From Rhizobium sp. CG5 (lineage in GTDB: Bacteria > Pseudomonadota > Alphaproteobacteria > Rhizobiales > Rhizobiaceae): 64,000 nucleotides of DNA. The stretch covers positions 372,001 to 436,000 of the forward strand of contig NZ_JABAEF010000003.1 in assembly GCF_023701945.1 (NCBI RefSeq). The letters run 5' to 3'. Numbering within the stretch: position 1 is the first letter of the stretch; every line of letters starts with the position of its first letter. Below the pieces are notes generated by a model that made no database searches, was not told where the DNA came from, and was given only the letters and a program-made list of their open reading frames with translations. Below, one piece after another: positions 46,052 through 54,864 of this stretch. A program made the position numbers and the translations under genes.

Positions 46052-46852
46052 TTATCCCTTGGGGATGGGCCGGTTGACCACCTCGGCCAGCGCCTTGTGG
46101 ATATACTCGTTGCCGGCCACGACGCTGCGCGACCCGAACATATCCGTACCGCCGGACATGTCACCAACGAAACCGCCCGCTTCGCGGATCAAAAGGATAC
46201 CGGCGGCGATGTCCCAGGGCGAAAGTTCGACCTCCCAGAAGCCGTCGAAACGGCCGGCTGCGACATAGGCCAGATCGAGCGCTGCCGCACCCATGCGCCG
46301 CACGCCGGCGACCTCGTTCATCACATGGCGCAGTTCGACCAGGAACTTGCCGTGATTGCCGCGGCCGAGATGCGGAACGCCGCAGGCCACGACGCAATCC
46401 GACAGGACCTTGCGGGCCGCAACCCGGATGCGCCGGTCGTTCATGAACGCCCCGCCGCCACGCTCGGCGGTGTAGAGTTCGTCGGTCGCCGGATTGAAGA
46501 TCACGCCGGCAACGATCTCGCCATTGCGCTCAAGCGCGATCGATACGGCAAACTGCGGAATGCCGTGCAGGAAATTGGTGGTGCCGTCGAGCGGATCGAC
46601 GATCCAGCGATGGGCGCCGTCGGTGCCCTTGACCTCTTCGCTTTCCTCGCCGAGAAAACCATAGGTCGGCCGCGCCTTCATCAGCTCTTCGCGCACGATC
46701 TTCTCGGCCTTGATATCGGCCTGCGAGACGAAATCGCTCGGTCCCTTGACCGAGACCTGCAGGTTCTGCACCTCGCCGAAATCGCGCGACAGCGACTTTC
46801 CGGCCTTGATCGCGGCCTGGACCATGACATTGAGAAGGGCAGAGCGAGCCAT
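46052..46852 (-). CDS. suhB: Inositol-1-monophosphatase family protein (SuhB)
   Basis: A 266-residue Mg2+-dependent phosphatase. GFLGEESEEV, WIVDPLDGTTNFLHGIPQFA and ELSPWDIAAGILLIREAGG are the three metal-binding motifs of the IMPase family. SuhB acts on inositol phosphates, and in enteric bacteria also binds RNA polymerase in rRNA antitermination. AAGGAATAAATC precedes the ATG. Monocistronic by position. Confidence 0.93.
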   Translation of the reverse strand: MARSALLNVMVQAAIKAGKSLSRDFGEVQNLQVSVKGPSDFVSQADIKAEKIVREELMKARPTYGFLGEESEEVKGTDGAHRWIVDPLDGTTNFLHGIPQFAVSIALERNGEIVAGVIFNPATDELYTAERGGGAFMNDRRIRVAARKVLSDCVVACGVPHLGRGNHGKFLVELRHVMNEVAGVRRMGAAALDLAYVAAGRFDGFWEVELSPWDIAAGILLIREAGGFVGDMSGGTDMFGSRSVVAGNEYIHKALAEVVNRPIPKG

Positions 46853-47038
46853 GTTGATTTATTCCTTGAATTGGCGGCATCAGGCCGGCTCGCAGCGCCA
46901 TCGATGGCAAGGCTGCGCTAGGCGGCGATCGGTTGGCGGGTTCAAGACCATAAAAATCGCCGGAATTCAAGGGGCATGCGCCAGAGGTCTGGCTCTGGCG
47001 CCTTAAACGGCAAGCAAGACCTCAGAGAACGACAGCGA

Positions 47039-48151
47039 TCAGCCCCTGCGGAATTTGTTGGCCCCGTCGATGGCCTTTCTCTGCTGCTCGTCGGTCAACC
47101 CCAGATAATGGTCCTCCAGCAGAGGATCCTTCAGGCCGGCCCGGCGCGACAGGACATACCATTTCGCCGCCTCGACGGCATCCGGCCTTGTTCCAAGCGC
47201 ATTGATATAGAGATGCGCCAGCCGGTTCTGCGCCACCACATTGCCGCGATTGGCAGCCGTTCTCAGCCAGTTGAACCCCTGCTCGTAGTCGCGCTCGCCA
47301 CCAATGCCATTGACCAGCCAGAGGCCGATATCGAGCTGGGCGGTGTCGAAACCCGCCTTGGCGGCCCTGGCCATCCAGCTCCGCGCCGTGGCTTTCTTGT
47401 CGGCCGGCACATCGCCAAGGGCGTTGTAGACCTGCGCCACCGCATATTGCGAATCGGCGACGCCCTGTTCGGCCGATTTCTCGTAATAGGGAAGCGCCAG
47501 CCTGAGGCCCTTTTCGCCGGGATTGTCGGCCACCAGCGTCTGCGCCCAGTTGAACTGCGCCGAACTGTTGCCGGCATCCGCCGCCTTCTTCATGTAATCG
47601 TCGGCCTTGACCTTGTCGCGTTCGACATCGCGGCCTTCCATCAACAGCAGCGCGTATTTGAACATCGCCGCCGGATCGCCGCCGGCCGCCGCCTGGCCAT
47701 ACCAGAAGGCCGCCATCTTCGGATCGCGCTTGGTGCCAAGGCCGCGCGACATCATCTCGGCAATCAGCGTCTGGGCAGCGGCATCGCCCAGTTGCGCGCG
47801 CGGCAGGGCCTTGTCGAGCGCCGTGGTGAACAGGCCGCGCTGGAAGGCGCCGAAGGCGTCATCGACCGGTCCCTTGTATTCCGTTTCCGGCGGCAAGGCC
47901 GGCAGAGGCGCGCCCATGCGGTCAAACAGCGTGATGCCGGAGGACGGCTCGGTGGCTTCGGACCCTTTGGTCTCGATCTTCGAAGTCTTGTCCAGCGTCT
48001 CCGGCGGCCGCACGACGCGCTCCGTCGTATCCGCTTTGCCGATGTCGAGCGACGGCTCTTCCTGGGCAAGCGCCAGGGTTCCGGCGCCCGCCAGAGAGGC
48101 GGTCAACAGGGCAGTCAGGATGGATCGCGATAGGGTACGGCTGTTCGGCAT
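47039..48151 (-). CDS. Secreted Sel1-repeat (TPR-like) protein
   Basis: A 370-residue protein with a signal peptide (about 1-31, ending LALAQEEPS). From about 90 to 340 it carries consecutive Sel1-like repeats of about 36 residues. Examples are AQTLIAEMMSRGLGTKRDPK, AAMFKYALLLMEGRDVERDK and AQLDIGLWLVNGIGGERDYE. Such proteins are scaffolds for periplasmic complexes, for example in polysaccharide or envelope pathways; the partner is unknown. ATG 48151 opens the signal peptide and is preferred over 48199. It follows the ThiE-like gene by 7 bases. Confidence 0.87.
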   Translation of the reverse strand: MPNSRTLSRSILTALLTASLAGAGTLALAQEEPSLDIGKADTTERVVRPPETLDKTSKIETKGSEATEPSSGITLFDRMGAPLPALPPETEYKGPVDDAFGAFQRGLFTTALDKALPRAQLGDAAAQTLIAEMMSRGLGTKRDPKMAAFWYGQAAAGGDPAAMFKYALLLMEGRDVERDKVKADDYMKKAADAGNSSAQFNWAQTLVADNPGEKGLRLALPYYEKSAEQGVADSQYAVAQVYNALGDVPADKKATARSWMARAAKAGFDTAQLDIGLWLVNGIGGERDYEQGFNWLRTAANRGNVVAQNRLAHLYINALGTRPDAVEAAKWYVLSRRAGLKDPLLEDHYLGLTDEQQRKAIDGANKFRRG

Positions 48152-48158
48152 GAAACCT

Positions 48159-48812
48159 TCAACCGCCAAACCGTGGCGCTTTTTCGTCCAGCATTGCATT
48201 TATCTGCGCGACCACAGTGGCAGCCATCGCCGGATCGTCGAACACCGCACGGCGCAGCGCCACGAATTCCGCGCCCGACTCGGCCACCGTCAGGGCCGAA
48301 TCCGGGTCGCTGCCACCCATGACGATGCACGGGATCGACACCATCGAGGCCCACCATTCGCCCAGATCGACATTTTTCGAATGGGCTTCTGGCTTGATAT
48401 CGCCATCGAGCTTGCCGAAGAACACGTAATCCGGATTGGCCTCGCCGACCTCGAGCGCCACATGACGCTCCATGGCGCGGCCGGCGCCGATGATCATCTT
48501 CGGCGAAAATTTCTCGACCGCCTCGGCAAGTTCCTCGGCGCTGCCGGTCAGATGCAGGCCATCGGCCTTGGCCCGGCCGGCGACGCGGCTGTTGTCGACG
48601 ACGATGGCGGCGGCATTGGCCGCCTGGATCTCCGGCACCAACGCTTCGACCCGCGCCTGAAAAGCATCGTCGCCAAGTTCGTATTGCGGAATGATGACGG
48701 AGGCCACGTCTCCGCCCTTCAGGGCATCGGCAAGAAGGCGAGCACCGGTGGCGTCATCGGCAAAGTCCGGCACGATCAGGACGAGGCGGCAGCGGCTCTC
48801 GGGACGGGTCAT
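48159..48812 (-). CDS. Thiamine-phosphate synthase-like protein (ThiE/TenI family)
   Basis: A 217-residue TIM-barrel protein. CRLVLIVPDFADDATGARLL begins the barrel, GRAKADGLHLTG matches the ADGVHLGQ-type motif of ThiE/TenI, and DYVFFGKLDGD and PCIVMGGSDPDS are later barrel strands. ThiE joins the thiazole and pyrimidine halves of thiamine, but several catalytic residues of ThiE are not clear here. It may therefore be a paralogue rather than the main enzyme. No other thiamine genes are nearby. ATG 48812 was chosen over 48872 from the position of the first strand. Confidence 0.75.
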   Translation of the reverse strand: MTRPESRCRLVLIVPDFADDATGARLLADALKGGDVASVIIPQYELGDDAFQARVEALVPEIQAANAAAIVVDNSRVAGRAKADGLHLTGSAEELAEAVEKFSPKMIIGAGRAMERHVALEVGEANPDYVFFGKLDGDIKPEAHSKNVDLGEWWASMVSIPCIVMGGSDPDSALTVAESGAEFVALRRAVFDDPAMAATVVAQINAMLDEKAPRFGG

Positions 48813-48912
48813 GGCATATTCCGTTTCATCGGTTTTGGCGGCGAGCGAAAACCACTCGTTTTGGGCGATCAATTCCGATAGACCGGTCTGGCGAAAGGAT
48901 CAACCGAAACAA

Positions 48913-49677
48913 ATGCTCCCGGACATCCAGTTTTTCTACGCTGCCATCCCGGCAGTCATTCTTGTTGGCCTTTCCAAGGGCGGGCTGGGCGGCGCGCTGG
49001 CGCTGCTGGGCGTGCCGATTCTCGCCATGGTCGTGCCGCCGATGCAGGCGGCGGCGATCTTTCTGCCGATCCTGCTGGTCATGGATGCCGTGGCGCTGTG
49101 GGCCTGGCGTCATCACAACGACCGCAAGACTTTGGTGCTGATGCTGCCCGGCGCAATCCTCGGCATTGTGCTCGGCTGGGCCACATCCACCTATATTTCC
49201 GCCGGTGCCATGCGGCTGGTGCTGGGCACTGTGACGATCATCTTCGTCGCCCGCTATGTCTACGACACCTACGGACCGAACTCCAAGATAGAAACGCCGC
49301 CGAAGCCGCAGCGACCGCTCGCCGCCGGTCTCTGGAGCACACTGTCGGGCTATGGCAGTTTCGTCGCCCATGCCGGCGGGCCGCCGTTCCAGATCTACGT
49401 GCTGCCTTTGAAGCTCGACCCGCGTACCTATACCGGCACCAGCGTGCGCTTTTTCGCCATCATGAATGCCGTGAAAGTCGTGCCCTACTTCGCCCTTGGC
49501 GAGTTGGACACCGCCAACCTGACGCTGTCGGCCTTTCTTCTGCCCGTGGCCCTGGTCTCGACCCTGGCCGGCGCTCGCCTGGTCCGGCTGATGAAGCCGC
49601 AGACCTTCTATCCGCTGATGTATGCAATGGCTTTGCTGGCCGCGCTCAAGCTGGTGTGGGACGGAGCAGGGTTTTAG
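48913..49677 (+). CDS. TauE/SafE-family membrane transporter
   Basis: A 254-residue membrane protein with about 8 helices. VGLSKGGLGGALALLGVPIL is the first TauE/SafE half-repeat, and GYGSFVAHAGGPPFQIYVLP is the second. The family exports sulfite, sulfoacetate and related organosulfonates; the substrate here is undefined. The frame is open 74 codons further upstream. ATG 48913 begins the first helix, and AAAGGA lies about 13 bases before it. It is divergent from the ThiE-like gene. Confidence 0.9.
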   Translation: MLPDIQFFYAAIPAVILVGLSKGGLGGALALLGVPILAMVVPPMQAAAIFLPILLVMDAVALWAWRHHNDRKTLVLMLPGAILGIVLGWATSTYISAGAMRLVLGTVTIIFVARYVYDTYGPNSKIETPPKPQRPLAAGLWSTLSGYGSFVAHAGGPPFQIYVLPLKLDPRTYTGTSVRFFAIMNAVKVVPYFALGELDTANLTLSAFLLPVALVSTLAGARLVRLMKPQTFYPLMYAMALLAALKLVWDGAGF

Positions 49678-49769
49678 CACGTCGATTGCCTGCAGGGGTG
49701 TCAAAATGCGCTTCGCTGCAGCGCAATACGCGCTTGCCGCGACAGCCCGCATGCCGTAGCTTGGTCACC

Positions 49770-50030
49770 ATGTCGAACACGGATCCCTTTACCGCGATAG
49801 CTGACCCGAACCGGCGCTACCTGCTGGAAGAGCTGCGTCGTGCGCCGCGCACCGTGAACGATCTCGCCAATGGTCTGCCGATCAGCCGGCCGGCGGTGTC
49901 CCAGCATCTTAAAGCCCTGCTCGACTGCAACCTGGTGACCGTCACCTCGAAGGGCACGCGGCGGATCTATTCCGTCAACCCGCACGGGTTCGATAAGCTC
50001 AACCTGTGGCTCGACCAGTTCTGGTCCTGA
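49770..50030 (+). CDS. ArsR-family transcriptional regulator (short)
   Basis: An 86-residue winged-helix protein. AIADPNRRYLLEELRRAPRT, then VNDLANGLPISRPAVSQHLKAL (the HTH recognition helix) and the wing VTSKGTRRIYSVNP, match autonomous ArsR repressors. There are no cysteine metal ligands, so it is probably not a metal sensor. Genes of this subtype often precede an SRPBCC/AHSA1-domain gene; that partner is absent here. A strong terminator follows directly. Confidence 0.88.
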   Translation: MSNTDPFTAIADPNRRYLLEELRRAPRTVNDLANGLPISRPAVSQHLKALLDCNLVTVTSKGTRRIYSVNPHGFDKLNLWLDQFWS

Positions 50031-50041
50031 ACCCAAATGAA

Positions 50042-50072
50042 AACCCCGAAAGCCGCTTTGGCTTCCGGGGTT
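50042..50072. terminator. Terminator after the ArsR gene
   Basis: AACCCCGAAAGCC (50042-50054), loop GCTTT and GGCTTCCGGGGTT (50060-50072), with one mismatch. There is little T-tract, but it is well placed for both convergent transcripts. Confidence 0.7.
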
Positions 50073-50174
50073 CAATCTGTGACCGATAAAGCGAACGCCG
50101 GTCTCACTGAATTGTCTTGGGCGGCTATACATGCCGCGAACACGATGGCCGCGAGTATCTCGCGGCACTACGCC

Positions 50175-50351
50175 TTAATGGCGCGTGGAAGACCGCAGGC
50201 GTTCCATTTCGTCCTTGAGGCGCAGTTTGAGGCGCTTGATTTCAAGAATTTCCTTGTCGTCGACGGAGGGAGAGGCAAGAGCGGTATGAAGCTTTTCCTC
50301 AAGAGCTCCGTGCTTCTTTGCAAGCGATTCAATATGAGCCTGTATGGTCAT
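50175..50351 (-). CDS. YdcH-family (DUF465) small protein
   Basis: A 58-residue coiled-coil protein, MTIQAHIESLAKKHGALEEK followed by SPSVDDKEILEIKRLKLRLK and a short basic tail. The helix-turn-helix hairpin with KxxKLxLKDEM-like heptads is the DUF465/YdcH pattern. AGGAAGGACG lies just before the ATG. A second family member is encoded divergently at 50586-50789. Function unknown. Confidence 0.85.
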   Translation of the reverse strand: MTIQAHIESLAKKHGALEEKLHTALASPSVDDKEILEIKRLKLRLKDEMERLRSSTRH

Positions 50352-50585
50352 TTGAGACGTCCTTCCTTTTGCCTACCTCCAGCAATCCATCGCTGGAGTT
50401 TCAGGGTTTGCGAAAGTAATGTGACACGAACCGGGGACTTTGTCGAAGGCGAAAACCAGGTATGAACAAGGCAATTTCAAGATTAGGGATAACTTCCCGT
50501 TACCGCTGTTTGGTGATAGGAGCTTGCGCCAATCCAGGATGCATCTCAAAAAAAGATGCGGGAACGCGATAATGGGGACAGGACA

Positions 50586-50789
50586 ATGCCGGATCAGGAA
50601 CAGGCGGATGCAAGGCTTCAGCTGGCACGGCTGCGCCAGGAGCACGAGGATTACGATGTGGCGATCAATGCCATGATCGATACCGGCTGCGATGCCTTGC
50701 GGATCCAGCGGATGAAAAAGAAGAAACTGGCGATCAAGGACAAGTTGACCAAACTTGAGGACCAGATCATTCCCGATATCATCGCCTGA
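50586..50789 (+). CDS. YdcH-family (DUF465) small protein, second copy
   Basis: A 67-residue protein whose core DALRIQRMKKKKLAIKDKLT is the DUF465 signature of a lysine-rich amphipathic helix. The N-terminal helix ARLQLARLRQEHEDYDVAIN pairs with it. ATG 50586 follows GGGGACAGGACA and is preferred over 50556. It lies 18 bases before purE and may be co-transcribed with it. Confidence 0.85.
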   Translation: MPDQEQADARLQLARLRQEHEDYDVAINAMIDTGCDALRIQRMKKKKLAIKDKLTKLEDQIIPDIIA

Positions 50790-50807
50790 TGCGTGGGAGG
50801 CAACAGC

Positions 50808-51308
50808 ATGCATGAAGAGCGTCCACCCGTAGCCATCATCATGGGCAGCCAATCGGACTGGGAAACCATGAAGAATGCCGCCGACACCCTCGACGTCCTC
50901 GATGTCGGCTACGAGGCCCGCATCGTTTCGGCGCACCGCACCCCGGAACGCATGTTCGAATTTGCCCGCCAGGCGCGCGACGAAGGCTTCAAGGTGATCA
51001 TTGCCGGCGCCGGCGGTGCTGCCCACCTGCCCGGCATGACGGCGGCCATGACGCCCCTTCCCGTCTTCGGCGTGCCGGTGCAGTCGAAAACCATGTCTGG
51101 CCAGGACAGCCTGCTCTCGATCGTGCAGATGCCGGCCGGCATTCCGGTCGGAACGCTTGCCATCGGCAAGGCCGGCGCCATCAATGCCGCCCTCTTGGCC
51201 GCGGCCGTGCTCGCTCTGTCCGACGAGAATCTCGCCGGTCGTCTCGACGACTGGCGCGCCCGCCAGACCGCAAGTGTTGCAGAATACCCGATAGACGAGG
51301 CTCCATGA
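50808..51308 (+). CDS. purE: N5-carboxyaminoimidazole ribonucleotide mutase
   Basis: A 166-residue class I PurE of purine synthesis. [37 protein letters not shown] and [19 protein letters not shown] are the substrate-binding and catalytic motifs. It moves the carboxyl group of N5-CAIR to C4. GGGAGG lies 7 bases before ATG 50808. Its stop overlaps the purK start (ATGA), so the two products are made together. Confidence 0.97.
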   Translation: MHEERPPVAIIMGSQSDWETMKNAADTLDVLDVGYEARIVSAHRTPERMFEFARQARDEGFKVIIAGAGGAAHLPGMTAAMTPLPVFGVPVQSKTMSGQDSLLSIVQMPAGIPVGTLAIGKAGAINAALLAAAVLALSDENLAGRLDDWRARQTASVAEYPIDEAP

Positions 51309-52360
51309 CCGTCCAGACCATCGGCATCATCGGCGGCGGCCAGCTCGGCCGCATGCTGGCAATGGCCGCCGCACGCCTCAACTTCCGTACGGTGATTCTC
51401 GAGCCCCAGGCCGACAGCCCCGCAGCGCAACTCGCCAACCGCCAGATCGTCGCCGAATACGGCGACCCGGTGGCGCTCGGCGAGCTGGCGGCACTCTGCG
51501 ACATCGTCACCTACGAATTCGAGAACGTGCCCGTCGAGGCGGCCGAGATGCTCGCCCGCAACGTCCCGGTCTTTCCGCCGCCGAAGGCGCTGCAGGTGGC
51601 CCAGGACCGGCTGACGGAGAAACGCTTCCTGAACGGCTGCGGCATCCAGACGGCCCGCTTCCACGCCGTCGACAGCCAGGCCGAGCTGGAAGCAGCCCTT
51701 GTCGATTTCGGCGGCAAAGGCGTGCTGAAGACCCGGCGCATGGGTTATGACGGCAAGGGCCAGCGGGTCTTTCGCGGCCCGCAGGACCGGCCGGAGGGTG
51801 CTTTTGCAGCCCTCGGCAACGTTCCGCTGATTCTCGAAAGCTTCGTCGCCTTCGAGCGGGAAATCTCGATCATCGCCGCCCGTGACCCGAATGGCGCCAT
51901 TGCCTGTTACGATCCGGCCGAAAACGTGCACCGCGACGGCATTCTCGACACCTCGACGGTGCCGGCGCGAATCACTGCGGCGACAGGGACCACCGCGCGG
52001 GACTCAGCCGCAAAACTGCTGACGGCGCTCGATTATGTCGGCGTGGTCGGCATCGAGTTCTTCGTCCTGCCGGACGGCGCGCTGATTGCCAACGAGATCG
52101 CCCCGCGCGTCCACAATTCCGGGCACTGGACCGAAGCCGCCTGCATCGTCTCGCAGTTCGAACAGCATATCCGGGCGATTGCCGGCCTGCCGCTCGGCGA
52201 TCCTGTGCGCCATTCCGACTGCGTGATGACCAATCTGATCGGCGACGATATCGATGCCGTGCCCGATTGGCTGTCGCGCCGCAATGTTCTTGTTCATCTC
52301 TACGGCAAGTCTGAAGCCCGCCCCGGCCGCAAGATGGGCCATGTCACGGAGCTGAAATAG
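51305..52360 (+). CDS. purK: N5-carboxyaminoimidazole ribonucleotide synthase
   Basis: A 351-residue ATP-grasp enzyme that makes N5-CAIR from AIR, ATP and bicarbonate. [20 protein letters not shown] is the N-terminal Rossmann-like loop, [18 protein letters not shown] the ATP-grasp glycine-rich segment, and [20 protein letters not shown] the metal/active-site segment. It works directly upstream of PurE in the pathway and is translationally coupled to purE. Confidence 0.97.
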   Translation: MTVQTIGIIGGGQLGRMLAMAAARLNFRTVILEPQADSPAAQLANRQIVAEYGDPVALGELAALCDIVTYEFENVPVEAAEMLARNVPVFPPPKALQVAQDRLTEKRFLNGCGIQTARFHAVDSQAELEAALVDFGGKGVLKTRRMGYDGKGQRVFRGPQDRPEGAFAALGNVPLILESFVAFEREISIIAARDPNGAIACYDPAENVHRDGILDTSTVPARITAATGTTARDSAAKLLTALDYVGVVGIEFFVLPDGALIANEIAPRVHNSGHWTEAACIVSQFEQHIRAIAGLPLGDPVRHSDCVMTNLIGDDIDAVPDWLSRRNVLVHLYGKSEARPGRKMGHVTELK

Positions 52361-52402
52361 CAGGAAAAACCCGGTGTTTCGGTCGAAAAAGCCCGGCGCC
52401 GG

Positions 52403-52431
52403 TTGACACAGAGGGGGCATAGGGGTATTTG
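52403..52431 (+). promoter_or_regulatory. Predicted sigma70 promoter of rpmJ
   Basis: TTGACA (52403-52408), a 17-base spacer and TATTTG (52426-52431). The consensus -35 and ideal spacing place the start of transcription near 52438. Confidence 0.6.
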
Positions 52432-52447
52432 CCACCAACCCTGAAGG

Positions 52448-52469
52448 AGCGCGCCCCCGGCGCGCTTTT
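52448..52469 (+). terminator. Terminator-like hairpin in the rpmJ leader
   Basis: AGCGCGCC (52448-52455), loop CCC and GGCGCGCT (52459-52466) followed by TTT. It may end purK transcripts, or act as an attenuator of rpmJ, whose predicted start lies about 10 bases upstream. Confidence 0.55.
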
Positions 52470-52528
52470 GAATGTTAAAGACACTGGCGGAATAACAGAA
52501 TTCCCCGGCAACCTTGCGGATCAGAAAA

Positions 52529-52654
52529 ATGAAGATCAAGAATTCGCTGAAAGCGCTGAAGGCCCGTCATCGCGACAACCGTCTGGTTCGCCGCAAGGGT
52601 CGTGTATACATCATCAACAAGTCGAACCCGCGTTTCAAGGCTCGTCAGGGCTGA
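52529..52654 (+). CDS. rpmJ: 50S ribosomal protein L36 (cysteine-free form)
   Basis: A 41-residue protein, [20 protein letters not shown], then [16 protein letters not shown] and a short basic end. This is the alternative L36 (YkgO type) lacking the four zinc-binding Cys/His residues, the usual form in alphaproteobacteria. Like L31 in this window, it spares zinc. Confidence 0.95.
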   Translation: MKIKNSLKALKARHRDNRLVRRKGRVYIINKSNPRFKARQG

Positions 52655-52750
52655 TACCGGACCAGGCTTTTGTGCGCGTGACAGGTTGGCGATCCGTCAA
52701 AGACCTCATTCACTGACATTGTGTTGATCGCGCATATTTTGATTTGAAAC

Positions 52751-53398
52751 ATGGCGCAGGCGCGTTACCTTACGTGCATGCGCTATTTTCATTTGCCGTG
52801 CCTTGCACTGACGCTCTCCATCGTCCTTCCGCTGACCAGCGCCTCCGGCTTCTGGAGCACAGCCTATGCCCAGGACGCGGCCGAACAGGCCAGCATCGCG
52901 CCGGACGCGACCTCTGCCGACAAGCCGATCGACAGCCTGCTGACCGATCTGCGCCGGGCCCGCGACCCCGAAACCGCCCAGAGCATCGCCAGCACTATCA
53001 TGACGGCCTGGGGCGATTCGGGCAGCGCGACGGTCAATCTGATGATGCAATGGGCCAACGAGGCGATCGGCGAGAAGCGCAACGCCGCCGCCCTCGATTT
53101 CCTCGATCAGGCGATCGTGCTGGATCCGACCTTTGCCGAGGCCTGGAACCGCCGGGCGACGCTGCACTACACCATGGGCAGCTATCGCAAGTCGATGGCC
53201 GACATCCATCATGTCCTGGCCCTGGAGCCGCGTCATTTCGGGGCGCTGGCGGGCCTGGCCTCCATCCTTGCCGAATCGGGGCGCGACGAGATGGCGCTGA
53301 AGGCCTGGGAGCGTTATCTCGACGTCTACCCGGCCGACCGGGAGGCCCAGGAAACCGTGACCAAACTCTCTGAAAAGCTTGCCGGCAACCGGACCTGA
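52751..53398 (+). CDS. Secreted TPR protein
   Basis: A 215-residue protein. The signal peptide ends near STAYAQDAA. TPR repeats occupy about 110-210 (ALDFLDQAIVLDPTFAEAWN, GSYRKSMADIHHVLALEPRH, MALKAWERYLDVYPADREAQ). It is probably a periplasmic scaffold; the partner is unknown. Neither ATG 52751 nor ATG 52778 has a good ribosome site. The longer form is given, and either makes a valid signal peptide. The hydrolase gene follows within about 45 bases, so they may share a transcript. Confidence 0.82.
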   Translation: MAQARYLTCMRYFHLPCLALTLSIVLPLTSASGFWSTAYAQDAAEQASIAPDATSADKPIDSLLTDLRRARDPETAQSIASTIMTAWGDSGSATVNLMMQWANEAIGEKRNAAALDFLDQAIVLDPTFAEAWNRRATLHYTMGSYRKSMADIHHVLALEPRHFGALAGLASILAESGRDEMALKAWERYLDVYPADREAQETVTKLSEKLAGNRT

Positions 53399-53444
53399 TG
53401 CCGAACCGTCCGGTATCCCTCCCCTAGAACGCGGAGGTCATCCC

Positions 53445-54497
53445 CTGCCCGCTTCCCATCCCAAAGCGTCCAAACTCTCGCGACGGTATCGCTTCATGCT
53501 CTTTCCCCTCCTCGCCATCGCCGCGCTGATCGGTTGCGCCACGGTGTTTTCCAGCATCCAGAGCCGCAAGATCGAAAGCCGCTATCCCAATATCGGCGAA
53601 CTGACCGATATCGGCGGCATGCGGATCAATGCCCTGCATATCCCCGCCGGCGACCAGGCCGATCTGCCGCCGCTCATCTTCATCCACGGCGCCAGCGGCA
53701 ATCTGTGCGACCAGGCGACCGCCTTTCGCGCCCCCCTGGAGGGCCGTGCAGAACTCCTCTTCATCGACCGGCCCGGCCACGGCTATTCGGAGCGGGGCGG
53801 CCCGGAAAATGATACGCCGGACGGCCAGGCAGCGGCCATCGCCCGGCTGATGGACAGGAAGGGCATGAACCGCGCCATTATCGTCGGCCATTCCTTCGGC
53901 GCCTCGATTGCCGCGAGCTTTGCCGTGCTCTACCCGGAAAAAACCGCCGGCCTGCTGTTCCTGGCGCCGGCCACCCATCCCTGGCCGGGCGGCGTCGACT
54001 GGTACTATGACCTCACAGCCACGCCGGTGATCGGTCCGCTGTTTGCCCGCACCCTTGCCGTCCCGGCGGGCCTCATGCGGCTGGACAAGGCGATCGTGTC
54101 GGTTTTTGGACCGAACCCCGCCCCCGCCGACTATATCGACAAGACCGGCCCGGCACTGGTTCTGAGACCATCCAGCTTTCGCAACAATGCCATCGACGTG
54201 GCGGGGCTCCATGCCTATGTCACCCGCATGGCGCCGCGTTATCGGGAGATCGCCGCCCCGACGGTGATCATCACCGGCGACAGCGACGATGTCGTGCTGG
54301 AGGAGATCCACTCACGCGGCCTGGCACGCGATATCTCAGGCTCGGAACTGGTCTGGATCCGCGGCCTCGGCCACAAGCCGGATTATATCGCCAACGACAT
54401 CGCCGTGGCGGCCCTCGAAAAGATCGCCGGCCAAGATCGGGATCTGCAGGCGATGGCCCGCGCCCTGGAGATCCGCCTGCAGCAGCAGGCGCAATAG
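53445..54497 (+). CDS. Alpha/beta hydrolase, probable lipoprotein or membrane-anchored
   Basis: The alpha/beta hydrolase core is clear: PLIFIHGASGNLCDQATAFR oxyanion region, FIDRPGHGYSERG, nucleophile elbow GHSFGASIA, then ITGDSDDVVLEE (acid) and GLGHKPDY (base His). The first ATG (53496) gives a hydrophobic start MLFPLLAIAALIGC without positive charges. CTG 53445 lies 7 bases after GGAGG and adds a basic n-region (KASKLSRRYR), giving a proper lipoprotein-like signal with LIGC. I therefore place the start at CTG, with 53496 and TTG 53379 as alternatives. Substrate unknown. Confidence 0.75.
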   Translation: MPASHPKASKLSRRYRFMLFPLLAIAALIGCATVFSSIQSRKIESRYPNIGELTDIGGMRINALHIPAGDQADLPPLIFIHGASGNLCDQATAFRAPLEGRAELLFIDRPGHGYSERGGPENDTPDGQAAAIARLMDRKGMNRAIIVGHSFGASIAASFAVLYPEKTAGLLFLAPATHPWPGGVDWYYDLTATPVIGPLFARTLAVPAGLMRLDKAIVSVFGPNPAPADYIDKTGPALVLRPSSFRNNAIDVAGLHAYVTRMAPRYREIAAPTVIITGDSDDVVLEEIHSRGLARDISGSELVWIRGLGHKPDYIANDIAVAALEKIAGQDRDLQAMARALEIRLQQQAQ

Positions 54498-54513
54498 CAG
54501 CCTGCCCTTCCCT

Positions 54514-54786
54514 TAGAGCGTTTCCTGGTTAGATTGAAACATTCTGTTGGCTCAAACGCAGTTGGATAATCGCCCGACCGGCGCGCGTCGTAGCCACGCC
54601 CTACGGCCAAGCCGGCCGGGCGATCAGGCAGCCCGTTTCAGCCAACCCGAAGGGCCGGGCATCTTTCCGCCAGCATCAAAGGCGATCGGCTCGGACGTAG
54701 CTTCGGGTATGCCCTTCGCCAATCGCCTTTGCCCTGACGAAAACCTGCTCCGGCAGAATGCTTCAATCTAACCAGGAAACGCTCTA
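54514..54786. mobile_element. 273-bp MITE-like element with 33-bp terminal inverted repeats
   Basis: The left end TAGAGCGTTTCCTGGTTAGA (54514-54533, arm continuing to 54546) and the reverse complement of the right end (54754-54786) are identical at 32 of 33 bases. The element begins and ends with TA, as expected for IS630/mariner-type insertion into a TA target. The interior (GC-rich, with internal inverted repeats) encodes no credible protein. It fills most of the 367-base gap between the hydrolase gene and pyk. Confidence 0.8.
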
Positions 54787-54802
54787 GGCCCTTGCAGCCA
54801 AC

Positions 54803-54833
54803 AAAAAACCGCCGCAGAGGGTGCGGCGGTTGT
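54803..54833 (-). terminator. Rho-independent terminator of pyk
   Basis: On the minus strand AACCGCCGCA, loop CCCTC and TGCGGCGGTT run into TTTTGTT. Confidence 0.9.
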
Positions 54834-54864
54834 GGATCGGCGGCAATCTCGGACGTGGACGTCT

